This document shows, piece after piece, positions 11,143 through 23,004 of a DNA stretch of 64,000 nucleotides. The notes below the pieces were generated by a model. That model was not told where the DNA came from and ran no database searches. It worked only from the letters and a program-made list of their open reading frames with translations. The stretch is from Adenanthera pavonina. Taxonomy: Eukaryota > Streptophyta > Magnoliopsida > Fabales > Fabaceae. Each line of letters begins with the position of its first letter. Within the stretch, counting starts at the first letter, position 1. The position numbers and the translations under genes are program-made. The stretch is from contig JAIVEN010000015.1 in assembly GCA_026686845.1 (NCBI GenBank), positions 23,975,501 to 24,039,500 on the forward strand, in the 5' to 3' direction.

Positions 11143-11956
11143 TGTTAAAGTTTATGTGTGTGTGTATGTTAATAAGGAAGTCCCACATTGCTTGAACCAA
11201 TGGAAGCCTTAGTGTATATAAGTTAAGATGTAAAATTGGGCTAGTAAATGGGCATAGAGAAGAAGTGAGCTTGTGTTCACAACGGGTCAACGCAACTAAA
11301 AGCAGTTGAAATCTGTCGATTTGCCCCCTGCACGTGAATTGAACAAGACATTGGGCATTTTTTGTAAAAATTATTTTGAAAAATACAAAATAATTTGTAT
11401 GAAATTGCTTACCAGAAAAGCTTCAGTTTTTGACAATTTCAAACTTGGAACCTTTGAATTCTAAAATGTTGGAGCATTTAAGTTTTCGGTTTTGTTCAAA
11501 TTTGTTGTTAACAGATTTTATTAACCATTAAAACATTGTCCCTCCAACGTTTAGAAATCATTTTTAGCTTACGGTTTTATTTCCTCAATGTCCAGAAATG
11601 ATTTCCCTTAATTCCATTGTCTCCCAATGTTCGAATCCAGTGTTTAATTGTGATTATGGTGTGTCCAACGTTCAAGTGATTTTGGAGCCTATAAATATTG
11701 AGCTCCAGAACTGAAGAATGTATATTGAGCTCACGGACAACCTTCGAAGCTCTCTCTTCTCCTCTTCTGCTCTTTCGAGCTTCTTTTCATCTTCTTCTGT
11801 TTGGTGTCTGCTGTTCTATTGCCTTGTTTCTTCACCGAGCAGGAAGGTTTTGTTTAATCTTGAGGAGTTGCCACATTTAACAAGGTGTAGCGGAATAACT
11901 TTTAAGGATAGTGTTCTTGTACGACTCGAACCAGTTATTGTACGCTGCTGCCAACA
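11143..11956 (+). repeat. Copia 3' LTR
   Basis: 814-base partner of the LTR at 5790-6603, with the same TG...CCAACA ends. It is followed by TGAAG, the second copy of the target duplication. Confidence 0.95.
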
Positions 11957-12944
11957 TGAAGCTACTGCTTGCAAGCAGAAGAGGAAGAAGCAGCAAAGTA
12001 TTTGTGAAAAGGCCCCATTAGGAAAATGGGGATGGTAACTTGGGCAAGTGTTGCGAGTGCACAAAATTCTAACGCTTCAAAGGAGTTCCAAATGACTCCC
12101 GTCGACGCCTTTGTCTCGTTCATGAAGCTGCATATCAATTCATAGAACTTGTCGGGCTCCTCCGTGCTAATCACAAGGTAGGATTGGTCTCGCAAGAGGG
12201 ACCCCAAATTCACCTTGATAGTGTGCCTGAAAACAATATAATTGTACGAGTGGCAACAAGCGATGAGGGCAAAAATAAGAGTTGTACTCCTTAGGATAGA
12301 AAGTAGGAAAAGGGCTGTGAAAACGCTAATTTTGAGGTAGATAGAGTAGAAGCTAATTAAATGGAGGTGAGAGGAATTAAGGGGAAGGAAGAGAATTAAA
12401 AAGGTATGTAATGGAGAAACAGAACTAGAGACCTTGGATGGGGAAGTAACGTTGTTGACGGAGAAGAGGAAAGGCAGCAAAAGCAATAAGGAAGGAAGAG
12501 TGCGGCAGTTCTGAGCACAATCCTTGGGAGACCAAAGCTGTTGGCAACTGCTTGAGTGAAGTAACACATAGCATCCGAGATCATGCAACAAGTCCGCTCC
12601 TCCTCCTCCTAGCTCCTCTTCCTTGCCACGTAGCAACCTGGTCAAGTAGTCCCGGAAAGACAGCACGCATGTCGTGTTTATCCGAATCACAAAGTTTAAG
12701 AGATCGGAAGAAGATGACAGGCCGCCATTATCGAAGGAGCAGAAGGTGAAGTTGGGGAGGTTGAAGCGAGGGCGAATGATGCTTGATGGAGAAGCCCTGG
12801 GAGTGAAGGATGTGAGCCAGCTGCAGCATTGGATTCATGTGCATGCCCTTGCAGTGGCAAAGGGACAAGCAACAACCTGCCTCTCCCACTCCCACGCCCA
12901 CCCTTTCTTTCCTCCATTTCCATCACCTTCTTTGTATTCAACAA
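11957..12944 (-). pseudogene. UGT76-type pseudogene copy B, exon 1 and 5' part of exon 2
   Basis: Reading from 12944, the exon has a short Gly/Arg-rich leader and the LLLVPLPLQGH block. It then moves through other frames (a QLAHILHSQGF-like piece, then NGGLSSSSDLLN, then the DAMCYFTQAVANSFGLPRIVLRT core). At least two frameshifts therefore lie in exon 1. It ends near 12433 at a CAAG/GT donor. The intron is about 206 bases, and TTTTCAG at 12227-12233 opens exon 2 at 12226. Exon 2 reads KVNLGSLLRDQSYLVISTEEPDKFYELICSF, then ASTGVIWNSFEALE and IPIFLMGPFHKYFAASSSS. It meets a TAG 8 bases before the TGAAG duplication, in a frame different from the downstream half. The frame damage is outside the transposon, so it may predate the insertion. 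Confidence 0.88.
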
Positions 12945-14512
12945 TCTCCCACTCTCACTCTCATATTTGTTCTATATATAATATTATTTCTATTTTGATT
13001 TATAAAAATTTTTTAACTATTCTATATATAAAAAATAATAGTTAATAACTGAAAAAAAATTTTCATCTTTTCCTAAATTACACCAATTTAATGTTATTTC
13101 ATATAATTGTTCAATGAATTAAACTTAATTCCATTATTTCTAAGGGATATTTTGAGTAAAACAAAATTAAAAATATTATAAAATTCATAAAATATTTTAT
13201 ATTGTAAAACGTGAATTTCTCATAAATATACATTATAAACGAAATGGAAGAAAGTGGTATTGATTCCTTCTTTAGTATCCGCTTCACAGACTACCAATAT
13301 GATGCCAGCTGTGGGAGACGATCAAACAAGTCGATCGTTCTCGGCTCTGTGATTCAATTCGACCATAATTGTATGGTACTTCAAACGTTGTGTCATACTC
13401 ATCTACTACCCCGCCCACATGACATGAGAAAACCGACGAGTCTATAGCGTCTTGGGGCAATGGACGACGAACACCCACCAACCCACCGTCCTCATTTATT
13501 AATGCAAACTCAAATTTACTTCCTCTCATATCGAAAATTACAGTTAAATACCTCAAAAATAAAATATTCCCAAAAATATACATAGTACTTACCTAATTAC
13601 AACAAGATACTTAGGTATCTAATTAGAAATATTTTTTGGCATGAAATTCCATTGTTGTCCATGAAGTCAATGATGAAATATATGAAAATTAATTATAAAT
13701 ATACAAAAATCACTTAAAAATTTATGAGAAGCAGTTGCAAATCAACATAGAATAGATGAAGTATAATCAAACTGCCTGTTTCTAAATTACCCTTGTTGAT
13801 TTATGCAATTGATACTCGGATATTTGTAACTCATCCTTATATATTTGCAAATGGTGTATTTGGTAAGTTTTAACCAAGAGCAAAACAAAAATTTCACACC
13901 AAAAAATTCTAATTAAATACCTAGGTATCTTTTGATCATTAGACAAGTTTTGGGTATGTATTTTGAAGTATTTTATTTCCGGTGTATTTAAATGTCATTT
14001 TGCCCTTATAACATAACCAACTTTATGTGAGAGAGTTGTCGATAATATTACCAACTTACAAATCAGCAATGTAAAATAAAAGAATAATAATGACTGAGGA
14101 ATGAAGCATGATAAGTAAGGACTTGCAGCAGAAAATTTTAAATAAAATGGCAAGCTAGACAAGCAATCGTAAATTAAATATCGCTATTTATTTATTTCAA
14201 TTAGAGTGATATAGTCCTTTTCCGTATCCTTTTACAACATTACAGTTGCCTCGTATGTTTCTGAGAAAGAATACAAGCTTTACATAATATGAGAATGAAT
14301 CAATGACCCCTATTCTGTCGAGTATAAATATTGCCTATCTACATCATGCATACAGCCCAGAATAAACCATTCAATGTGGTTTATACCAGGAATGTAAAAA
14401 CAGAAGCAGCTATGATTCCCTTGTAGCACCTATTATATACAGAATGTGTAGGATATGCACAAAATGAAGTAACCTGATTGGCAAAATCATTGCATCAGAG
14501 GGAAAAAGAAAT
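12945..14512. other. Intergenic between UGT pseudogene and GC1
   Basis: Mostly AT-rich. A less AT-biased patch at 13240-13500 has overlapping ORFs of 67 and 99 codons on opposite strands, neither resembling a known family. The 3' untranslated region of the GC1 gene must begin just below 14513. Confidence 0.5.
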
Positions 14513-17500
14513 TCACGAATCAGCATTGACATCAATGGAAGGAACTGCAGAAGGTTGATGTTGATTTTTGCTCTTCTCCAAAGATATCTGAGTGGCCACG
14601 CAAGGAAATTAAAATTATATTACAGAACAATATCAACTGAATTACAAAAAAAAAAAAAATTGTCAACATCTACTGGCAAAATGAAACACGAAACATCTGA
14701 CTGAGACACTCATACAAGGGCAAATCATGATTTGAACAAGCTAACATGCAAAATAAACTGAATGAAAATTTGCCAATACATCCATTTTGAGGTCCAAAAT
14801 GATGATGATGAAACTTGCAATGTTACAGCATCTGCCTGAATTCAAAGTTCATTATTTTGCACATGGTAAGGGATCAATTGAGTTTTCAAAAGTTATTATC
14901 AATCAAAATCATCGATAGTACAAGCAACTATCTGGAGTAATGGAGAACCATAACAGTTGAGAACAGTTTTGTTTCATTACATTGAGATTTTTTTCCATGC
15001 TTATTCCAGTCTCAAACTATTTCTCAAAACGCCTTAGGAATAGAATGGGAAGAACTAGCATGGTGAAAAATGAACAAGGTATATGGTACGGTTCAGTAAG
15101 TTACCAAGAGAAGATCCTCATCTGTACCAAAGGCTTTGCGAGCTTCTTCCAAGGACTTTGAAGAGATCCTCTTGTGTTTCCTGTAAGTAGTTTAGGGAAT
15201 ATTGAATTTATACATTTATAAAGATGGCCAAACAACTCTTTCATATGGATAACGATCACAAAAAAAAATGCCTACGCAATGGTTCATCCATTCAAATAAT
15301 AAACAATAATTTGTCATATCCCAACAATCTGTCAGTGAAAAAAAGATCAAAAACTCCGGAAAAATGTCCAACGTACCCAGGTCTATCAGCAACCACAAGT
15401 AACCTTGAATACAAAATGCACAATAGCACTAAAAACCATGGAAACATTTTGGGATAAATACACAGATGGGAAAGTCAATGCCAAAATTACGCAATTGAAG
15501 GACAGCTTGAATACCTATGCTACCATACATTGATCAAGAAGATTAATACATCAACCTAAGGTTATAGTGGTGTAATCATCATCTTAAGACAGGATTGTAC
15601 CTACCTGACTGTCAGAAGGGCTATTTGGGAAGGTACTACAAGTTAAGGAGACAAATACAAGTACCAGCAAATATGATCAATGGCTAGTTGAACAATAGTA
15701 GGATTTATTATCAGTATTCTCAAACACCCAATTCATTTAAACATTTTTTAAACAACCAATTGGAAAGCACTTTTAAAATCAGATAGGTCTGAGCACTCAC
15801 CCTAGAAGGTGCACATGCAGAATATAGAATTAATCGAAGTAATCAGGTAGCATAGTGTTATATCCATTAAATAAGATGCCCTAGAAACTGAATTGTTATG
15901 AATTGTGGTTACTTCGCTTTGAACACTTTATTTTGAAAACTATGGCATGGAAAGTTTTTCCATTGGTCCAAAGGTTCTTTAAATTCTTGTTTTGCTTGCT
16001 ATTGTGCATAATGTACACAAAATATTGGCACAAAAGTATGGCCGATTCTGTTATGAAACTCCTAAGAAAACTCATCTCCAACTATAACTACGTTACATAG
16101 AATATGTGATTTAATAATTTTTAGAATGAAGATCTTCCTCTATATTTTTTCTTTAAAAAGGAAAGGGGGGGGGGGCAAGGGGATTGGAAAGAATTTCAGA
16201 AGACATTTTCAACCTGTATTAAAATCTTAGACAAAATTAGAAATATTGCATTTTACCTAATTGCTTAGGAATACAATGCTATAAAAAAAATATTTCTTGC
16301 AAATTTAATAATAAATTCCTTCGTATAGAAAATAATTTTAAAGGAGCTTGTGATCCAAAGACAGTGGTACATATCATGATCATGACCAAAACTTGCATAG
16401 AAAGATAAATTTTAGTATCTAATAAGTGAAAGAGCACAATATTCTAGTAAGACACAGGAAAAAGAAGGTACTTAGAACTGGCAGGATCTCTAATCTCAAA
16501 CATATCTGCTCCAGCATCATAGCCACATATCAACACATAGTGACCTGTCAAAGGCAATTGTCTTCTTAGAAATGGATTAGTTCCATAATGCTTAATAGAT
16601 GCATGAACCTGAAATGGGGAGAATGATTGGATTCTCATGTATTTAAGAATTCAGTTACTTTCTGATAATTGGAAAGCAATAAAAATCTAAGAGGATTTGA
16701 AAACTAACATAGTATTTAGTCCTTTTGATCATTTTTTAACAGATACATCCGAGTCATGAGCAACAGCAATATATAATTTAAATATGCATGACATGCCTTA
16801 CCCTGCCTATGGTGTGGGACATTCATGACTCCTTTTTCATATAATTTTAAAATGGGGATGATCAAAATTGAAATAAGCCCATGTTGGAATTGACAGAGTT
16901 GAATGAGCATTGGGTTGACCAACGGATTAGTTCGTGACAAAAACAAAAAAAAAATTATGGAAAGAACTCAATCCTCAGTGTTAAGGTCAGATGATTAAAT
17001 CGAATACCCTCACAACATAGATTAGAAAAATGTTATGTCATTTATCATCATCATCAATATTGTCAACGACGTTGTCATTTGAAGCCTTCAGTTACCCTGC
17101 TTACAGTCTGCCACAGAATTTCTCTGCAGTTCAACTTCTAGTTTGATTTTTCTTTTTCTTCAGACTTTCCTATCTTAATTACATAAACACATATAACTAT
17201 AATTTATATATCTTGTAATACCTGTAACCTGAAATATATTTTTAGAATAAATTATATGGGCATGCCCCAAATTTTGTTGATATTACATGGATACTCTATT
17301 TTCAAAACCTACACAAACTTCTTTTAAAAACAAAAGAATAAATTACACAAACTTCCCTTGAGTTTTTTTTATACTACACAGACTTCTCTTTTATTTTTAG
17401 GGGAGGTTTTCGTATATTTTTTAAAATAGATAGGAGGTCTGTATAATTTGAACAAAACTCAATGGATGCATGTATGATATAATATTTGTTTTAGGGGAGG

Positions 17501-20438
17501 TTTGTGAATGTTTTTAAGGCAGATGGAAGGTTGTGTAACTTAACAAAATTTAGAGGAAGTTCATATTAATTTTGAAAATAAAAGAGAGGTCTGTCTGATT
17601 TCAACAAATTCAGAAGAGGTTTGTGTAATTTACGTACATCCCATAAATCCATATGTACATCATATCATATATAATATGAATACCATTAATGTTCGCTAAA
17701 TATGATATTATTTACACATAGGAAGGTTGTACGATGATAATAACTTCAATATCGAAAGAATGCATTTAAAAATAGTTAAAAGTAACTAAACTAATATATT
17801 AGCGGTAACCTGTGTAGCCAGAGTTATGGCAGAAGATAGCTGAGACTTGAACATCTTCTTGCCATACATGACTGAAATACAAAACTATAGAAGTTTGTAA
17901 CAATTGTCCATCACAAAAAAAAAATGGCATAATTAAAGTAGAATGAACAAGAGATAGAGGATTCATATTGCATGATGGGGAAAACTTTGTAGGACAGTGG
18001 TAGGGATATCGATGAATTGACTTGGTTAACCCCAGGTGTTATCCGAACTTGCAATAGCATTTTGAGTATAGTCATGCAGATTATGTGTCCAAGCCAATGA
18101 CAAAAAAAGGGGTCAAAGAAACTATACCTCAATTTGTTGTGGTCAACTAATGCAATTGCAATATATTTCCCAGACAAAATGAGGCTAGAAATCTCTTCTT
18201 CTCTAAATGATCTACACTGTAAAAGATGAAAAGTTTTGTCATAAGTCTTAAAGAAAATAAAGCTATTACCAAATACCTATTATATTGAAGAATGAGATCG
18301 ACCCCATGATCTGTGGGATTGATTGATGTTTATTTACTTTTATTAAAATTTTCTGTTAATCGTGCTGCATATTGTACTTTGAGATATTTCCAGATTTAGT
18401 GTTTTCTTTGCCCATTAACTTTTTCGCTAGTGTTGTAAATGCATGAAAAACAATTCTGATCTCCTCATTTTTCATATTATTCCGGACAGAAAAGACGACC
18501 CATGAACCTAAAGCTCTGCTAATCAGCTTCTTCCAATTCTCATAAATCTGCTGGAAAATATCAATATTGTAGTAAAAGTGTAACTCATTTCATTCCCTAT
18601 AATTATTATCCAACAAGAAAATGTACCAATAGGAACATTAATTCAGAAGAGGAGTAGCAATAAAAACAAAATGATCTGATACTATTTTAACTTTTCTTCT
18701 TCAATAATTGACTATATGAGACCTTCTGCCCCAAAAAAAAATTGAAATGATGGGTAAGTTCGAAGGAGCAAGGTGCAGCCTACTTGTATGTTAATTCCAG
18801 CCTCTATTGCTTTCTGAAATAGCTTATCAACTCTCCCCAGATCATTAGGCAACTGCTCCTGCACAATATTGAAAACACAATCTTTTTAAGTTACTGCAAA
18901 TAAATAGATAATGTATTGAACGCATGCTAACAGCCTGAAATGGTATAGCAGTGCAACAAAATCAAAAGACACTACAAAATATATAGCACAATACTGCTGA
19001 GAAGGAGGAGGAGGATAAGGAAGAAGGGAAACTTGATTTCTTTTCCAGATACCATTACTAATTAAAAAAAAAAAAAAGAGTATCCAAGATAGTATATTCA
19101 CTGAAAAATAACCAAATTCCCTTTAGTTGTATACATCAAAATAATGTACTGTTGAATAATGTTATGGCACTAATATATCTCAACCACTTTCTGACCTCTC
19201 TCAAATGAGAGCACTATTATCTTCAATGTGTTATGAACTTATGATAAGTAGGCATGTCTGTGGATGGACAATCAATAAAGAGCTTTTGACTCTTCTTTAT
19301 GATAGCGAATTACCTTGTAAAATGATTCAGCACAATAGTTTGGATTTGCACCAAAAGTCACTGTGAAGTAGCAAAAGCAGACAGAAAACTTCTGTAGCAA
19401 ATACGCCAAATCAACAGTCCAAATGCTGAACAGTAGCCAAGAATGAGATAAATCAGAAGTCAGTTATATAGTTTTTATTTGAAATTGTGATACTCTTCTG
19501 ATTTAGTATTTACTTCTAAGCAGTAGACACATTTCGAAAAAGTCAACAACTTCAATTAAATGAGGACATAAAGGCACATGGATAAAACTTAAAGAACTAG
19601 ATCAAAAGCATTTTCTATAATCTTCAAGAATCTCATATTATAACATGGTAGCTAAGAGTTCTGAGACTATGTAGAAAAAGAAACCTAGTTGTGCAGCATA
19701 GTTCAGCTAGTTCTTGAATATTGCAATCGTTGACACCAATGGTTTTCAAAACCATCAAGACACAAGCAAGGCCGCAATCCCATGTGTACAATTGGTTTAT
19801 GTGAGGTACCTATAAGCATAATTTTGATAAAACATGTTTAAGATTGGATAAAGAGAGAGCACATTTGCAGTTTCCAGTAGGAACCAAAGACTAAATTTAC
19901 TCACTTTAACTGTTCGGCAAATAACCTTCTATAATTCAAGTTGTGGCAATTAACCCATTCAAACTTCCAACATTTGGCAAATTTATAAACACTAATAAAA
20001 TGCAATTGCCCAAAATCAAAAAATTGAGAGAAATTTACCAAGAAGCATATCTGTTCAATTAAGTTCTACCAACTCGCCATTTTAATTAATCCAAATTCCT
20101 TGCTTTCTTTTACTTCTAAGTAAATGAAAGGGGGCTAAATGCCACATGTTGAAAATTCAAGGGGTTGATTGTCAAAAGCAGCAAGGGGTAATCTGCTCAG
20201 GGGTCAAAGTTGAAAGGGGTTATTTTCATGCCAAACTAAACAGAAAGCTACCATCCAAACATCATATGGAACTTACTTCAACAAATTGTGAGCGGGGTAA
20301 GAGGGGAGGAAGGCAGCTTATGCTACTTGATGGCTGCTGAAACAGATAGGGATCTATTGCACCTGAAGTATCTCCTTTTAGTTCTTTTTCATCTTCTGTT
20401 TTAAGATTCTTGCTGAATATAGAGTATAAAGGCCACAT
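14513..20438 (-). CDS. GC1: Guanylyl cyclase 1-like protein (Guanylate_cyc_2 family), nine coding exons
   Basis: Complete host gene. Coding exons in order are 20438-20277, 19809-19685, 19425-19314, 18858-18784, 18216-18128, 17871-17810, 16544-16472, 15180-15105 and 14587-14513. All introns are GT-AG and phases join without a break, giving 849 bases (282 residues), close to the length I recall for plant GC1. The protein starts MWPLYSIF, as the family does. It continues with VPHINQLYTWDCGLACVLMVLKTIGV, IWTVDLAYLLQKF, FGANPNY, AGINIQCRSF, SGKYIAIALVDHNKL and TGHYVLICGYDAGADMFEIRDPASS, and ends LEEARKAFGTDEDLLLISLEK plus a short tail. No stops or frameshifts were seen. Plant GC1 is reported to make cGMP from GTP, but the visible residues (Gln60, Cys66, His210, Asp228) also fit a papain-like fold. 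There is no signal peptide or membrane span, so it is probably cytosolic. A CTGCAG/G acceptor-like site about 45 bases before the ATG suggests a 5' UTR intron. Confidence 0.93.
16166..16178 (+). repeat. Poly-G run in a GC1 intron
   Basis: An uninterrupted G run of about a dozen bases lies in the intron between the exons at 16472 and 15180. It is a mononucleotide microsatellite and a likely length polymorphism. Confidence 0.6.
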
Positions 20439-21990
20439 CAATGACCAGATTGATTGAGTAACAGTTTATATACTACCTGCAGCAACTTCAGCAGAAAATT
20501 AATTAGATGGCAAGCATAGGCATTTTCTGTATCTCTAATTACATTCTCCAGTTTCTGAAGCCTTTTAAAAGCCATGACACAGAGAAAGCGGGAATCAAGT
20601 ATTTGTATTGCTTGAAGGTAAATTAACCAAACAAGCTTGATCAAGCAGTGACCTCAAGTTCAATGTGAAGTCTAGAATGAAAAGCCTTGACATTTGGCAT
20701 TGAGTGGAGGGCAATCCATTGAACTAAGACTCGGCCAGTATGACAAATAAATGAAACCTTTGCAGTTAAGTGGAAAAATAATTTGTTTCGTAAAAACCAG
20801 CTTAAGATAACAAGTTTGTAGAAACATAACAATTGTTTGCATAGAAAGCGAAAACAAAATGCCGTATCACATTTACTACCAGCAAAATGAGTTCTAGCTT
20901 TGGAAACACAATAAATTGGAGTGCTCTCATCATCATACCATAACAGAAACAAAAAGGAATTCTCAATACGAATTGTTTTCTTTTTGTTTTGGGTTTTCAG
21001 TAAAACAATTAAAACCAGGGCAACTAGCAAATGATCGAGAAAGCAGCGAAACTGATCAATTCTTAATCATTACATCGAGAAGACGCCAACAAAGCCCAAA
21101 GCTTTACGTTCAAAAGTTCAAATTTGACAAATGAAATGATTGTTCAGTGAATTAAACCAAAAAAATGAGCTATTAATTGAATAAGAATCCACAGTATCAG
21201 CCGAATCTACAAGCTAAATCCAATTCGAAGAAAGTCAAGGTTTCGGGAATCACAAATATAGAAAAAAGGTGCAAACAGAAATTGGAAAAGGAAAAGGAAA
21301 GAAGAATTGGAGATGTTTATTACATACAAAAGGGGGAGGGGTGTTAAGAAGATGCTTGTCGGAGACCACGGAAGACAAGATCGGCAATTTGTTTGAGGCC
21401 TTTTTGCATCCTTTTATTTTTCTTTCCTATTTTGTGTATGCTCGATGATTCGTCACTTCGTCTGCATTTTCTGTTTTTGTGTTGTTTTGGGGCCTCAGTT
21501 TTGGTTTTTTGGGTTCTCTCTCTTTTCGGTGGCATATTTATTAATTTTTATTTCTATTCTTGTCAAAATATGGGTGAATTATTTTTTACAACTAAAAATA
21601 TGAAGTTAATTACTCCCTCGGCTTAATAATGTATTTTTTTGAGAAATTTATGTTTTATAATATAGTATATTTTATGAATTATGTAGTGTAATTTTTTTTC
21701 CTTTCAAGATTATCCCAAATTAATAAACTCAAATAGTTATTTATTATTAAAATATTTCATTCTTAATACATTTAATTAAGGTAATTTGAGAAATGGTAGA
21801 AAATTTTGTTAGTTATTAATTATTATTTTAATCTATATACAGTAGTTAAAAGTACATTATAAATTAAAATAATAGAAGTATAATTTAGCATCAAACTTTT
21901 AAAAAAATTATAGTAACACACCAATGACCCTAAAGTTACAAAAAAAATTATGAGATAATAAAATCACAGCTGGGAGCAGATCTGTTGAGG
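20439..21990 (-). other. GC1 5' region and AT-rich flank
   Basis: This should hold the GC1 promoter and leader on the minus strand. A 63-codon basic ORF (21535-21344, starting MPPKRERTQKTK and ending LVFRGLRQASS) has no recognised family and may be leader sequence or an upstream ORF. A CTCCCTCGG word at 21613 resembles a Stowaway-type terminus, but its partner near 21870 is too degraded to support a call. Confidence 0.4.
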
Positions 21991-21999
21991 AAGTGCACC

Positions 22000-22412
22000 A
22001 TATGCACATTTATGAAACACCGATACTTCAAAAAGATAAATATATCTGTATTTGATACACGATGCTAACGATACTTGTATCGTACTTGTGCATACGTGTC
22101 TATCCGTACTACTTTGTATTCATATATATCACTTTAAATTTTTACAGTAAAATATGACTATTTAAAGATATTATAATATTTTATAGTTTATTTTATCATT
22201 TATGCTATAATTTTTAGAATATTTAATACTCATTTTTATTTTAATGAATAAATTTATTAATTATATATATAAATAATTATATGGATATTATTATATGTAT
22301 AAATATCACCGCACTCATATCCTAAAATTTTAGAAATTAACGTATTTTTCGTATCATACTATATCATATCTGATACACATATCCGTATTGGTGTTGCAGA
22401 TATGCACATCTT
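22000..22412. repeat. Weak inverted-repeat element (MITE-like)
   Basis: The left end (ATATGCACATTTATGAAACACCGATAC) and the reverse complement of the right end (GATGTGCATATCTGCAACACCAATAC) match imperfectly over about 25 bases. Both are followed inward by GATACAC/TATC-rich words such as ATATCTGTATTTGATACAC. No coding sequence or clear target duplication was found. Confidence 0.45.
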
Positions 22413-22990
22413 TTTTTAATAATATTTTTTTAGTATTATGCCACCTGTGGCTTCATTCTTTCTTTATTCTTTCCTTTTTTTTAAATTTTTTGACACAATA
22501 CTTAAATGAAGGACAGCACTTTTTTTTTATAAATATATATTTTTTCCACCTGCGTGAAAAACTTCCAATATTTTAAGAAAGGTATAATATGGTGGGATAG
22601 ATTTGATAATATAAAAAGAATAAAAAATATCATGAAAATAAATTTTTTTCTGTTACAGTTAATGAATATTTTTGTAATTTAAATAATTATTTTTGGTCAT
22701 TCTATCATTAACTCCTCAATTTGGAGGAATGAGAAAAATAAGATTTATAATGATTAAGGATAACTTATAAAGCTATCTATTGCTATTATATTCACTCATA
22801 ACAAAATTTCTCAAACAATGGTTTAACCCATATAATCATTTCATTCCACTAAAAAAAAAAAACTCTCAAACATAACATTCTCAACTATAGTGGCCAAAAA
22901 ACCATTATCAGCTATAAAATAGAAAGGGTCTATAAAAAAATATAAAATAGAAAGTTGTTGAAAAAAATTAAAAATAAATTATATTTTTAT
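22413..22990. other. AT-rich intergenic, nothing recognised
   Basis: Homopolymer-rich noncoding DNA. The 62-codon Phe-rich ORF at 22388-22576 is compositional. Confidence 0.5.
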
Positions 22991-23004
22991 ACAACTATGT
23001 GGTA

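Larger units (their letters stand above)
5790..11956 (+). mobile_element. Ty1/copia LTR retrotransposon inserted in UGT copy B
   Basis: A full-length but decayed copia element. The LTRs are 5790-6603 and 11143-11956, both 814 bases, starting TGTTA and ending CCAACA. The 5-base direct repeat TGAAG flanks it at 5785-5789 and 11957-11961. Domain order on the plus strand is gag, protease, integrase, RT, RNase H, which is copia order. The primer-binding region just after 6603 is degraded relative to the plant tRNA-Met type. A short purine tract (GTGAGAGAT) precedes the 3' LTR. Several stop codons interrupt gag and pol. The LTRs differ at several percent of sites by eye, the most diverged pair of the three elements here. 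I did not assign a named lineage. Confidence 0.95.

Noticed and set aside
11698..12064. ORFs starting in the copia LTRs (also 6345-6610)
   Set aside because: The same frames appear in both LTRs and read through U3/R into flanking DNA; there is no known LTR-coded protein in copia elements.
16444..16638. Longer version of the GC1 exon starting at 16608 after TTTCAG
   Set aside because: The acceptor at 16545 (TTTGACAG) joins in phase with the previous exon to give YTGHYV as in the family; the 16608 start would add a 64-base out-of-phase segment.
17911..18177. 88-codon ORF as a separate gene
   Set aside because: Only its first part (SGKYIAIALVDHNKL) is coding, as an exon of GC1; the rest is intron after the GTATAG donor.
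21612..21875. Another Stowaway-like MITE starting CTCCCTCGG
   Set aside because: The partner terminus is too degraded and the interior does not match the MITE family seen elsewhere in the window.
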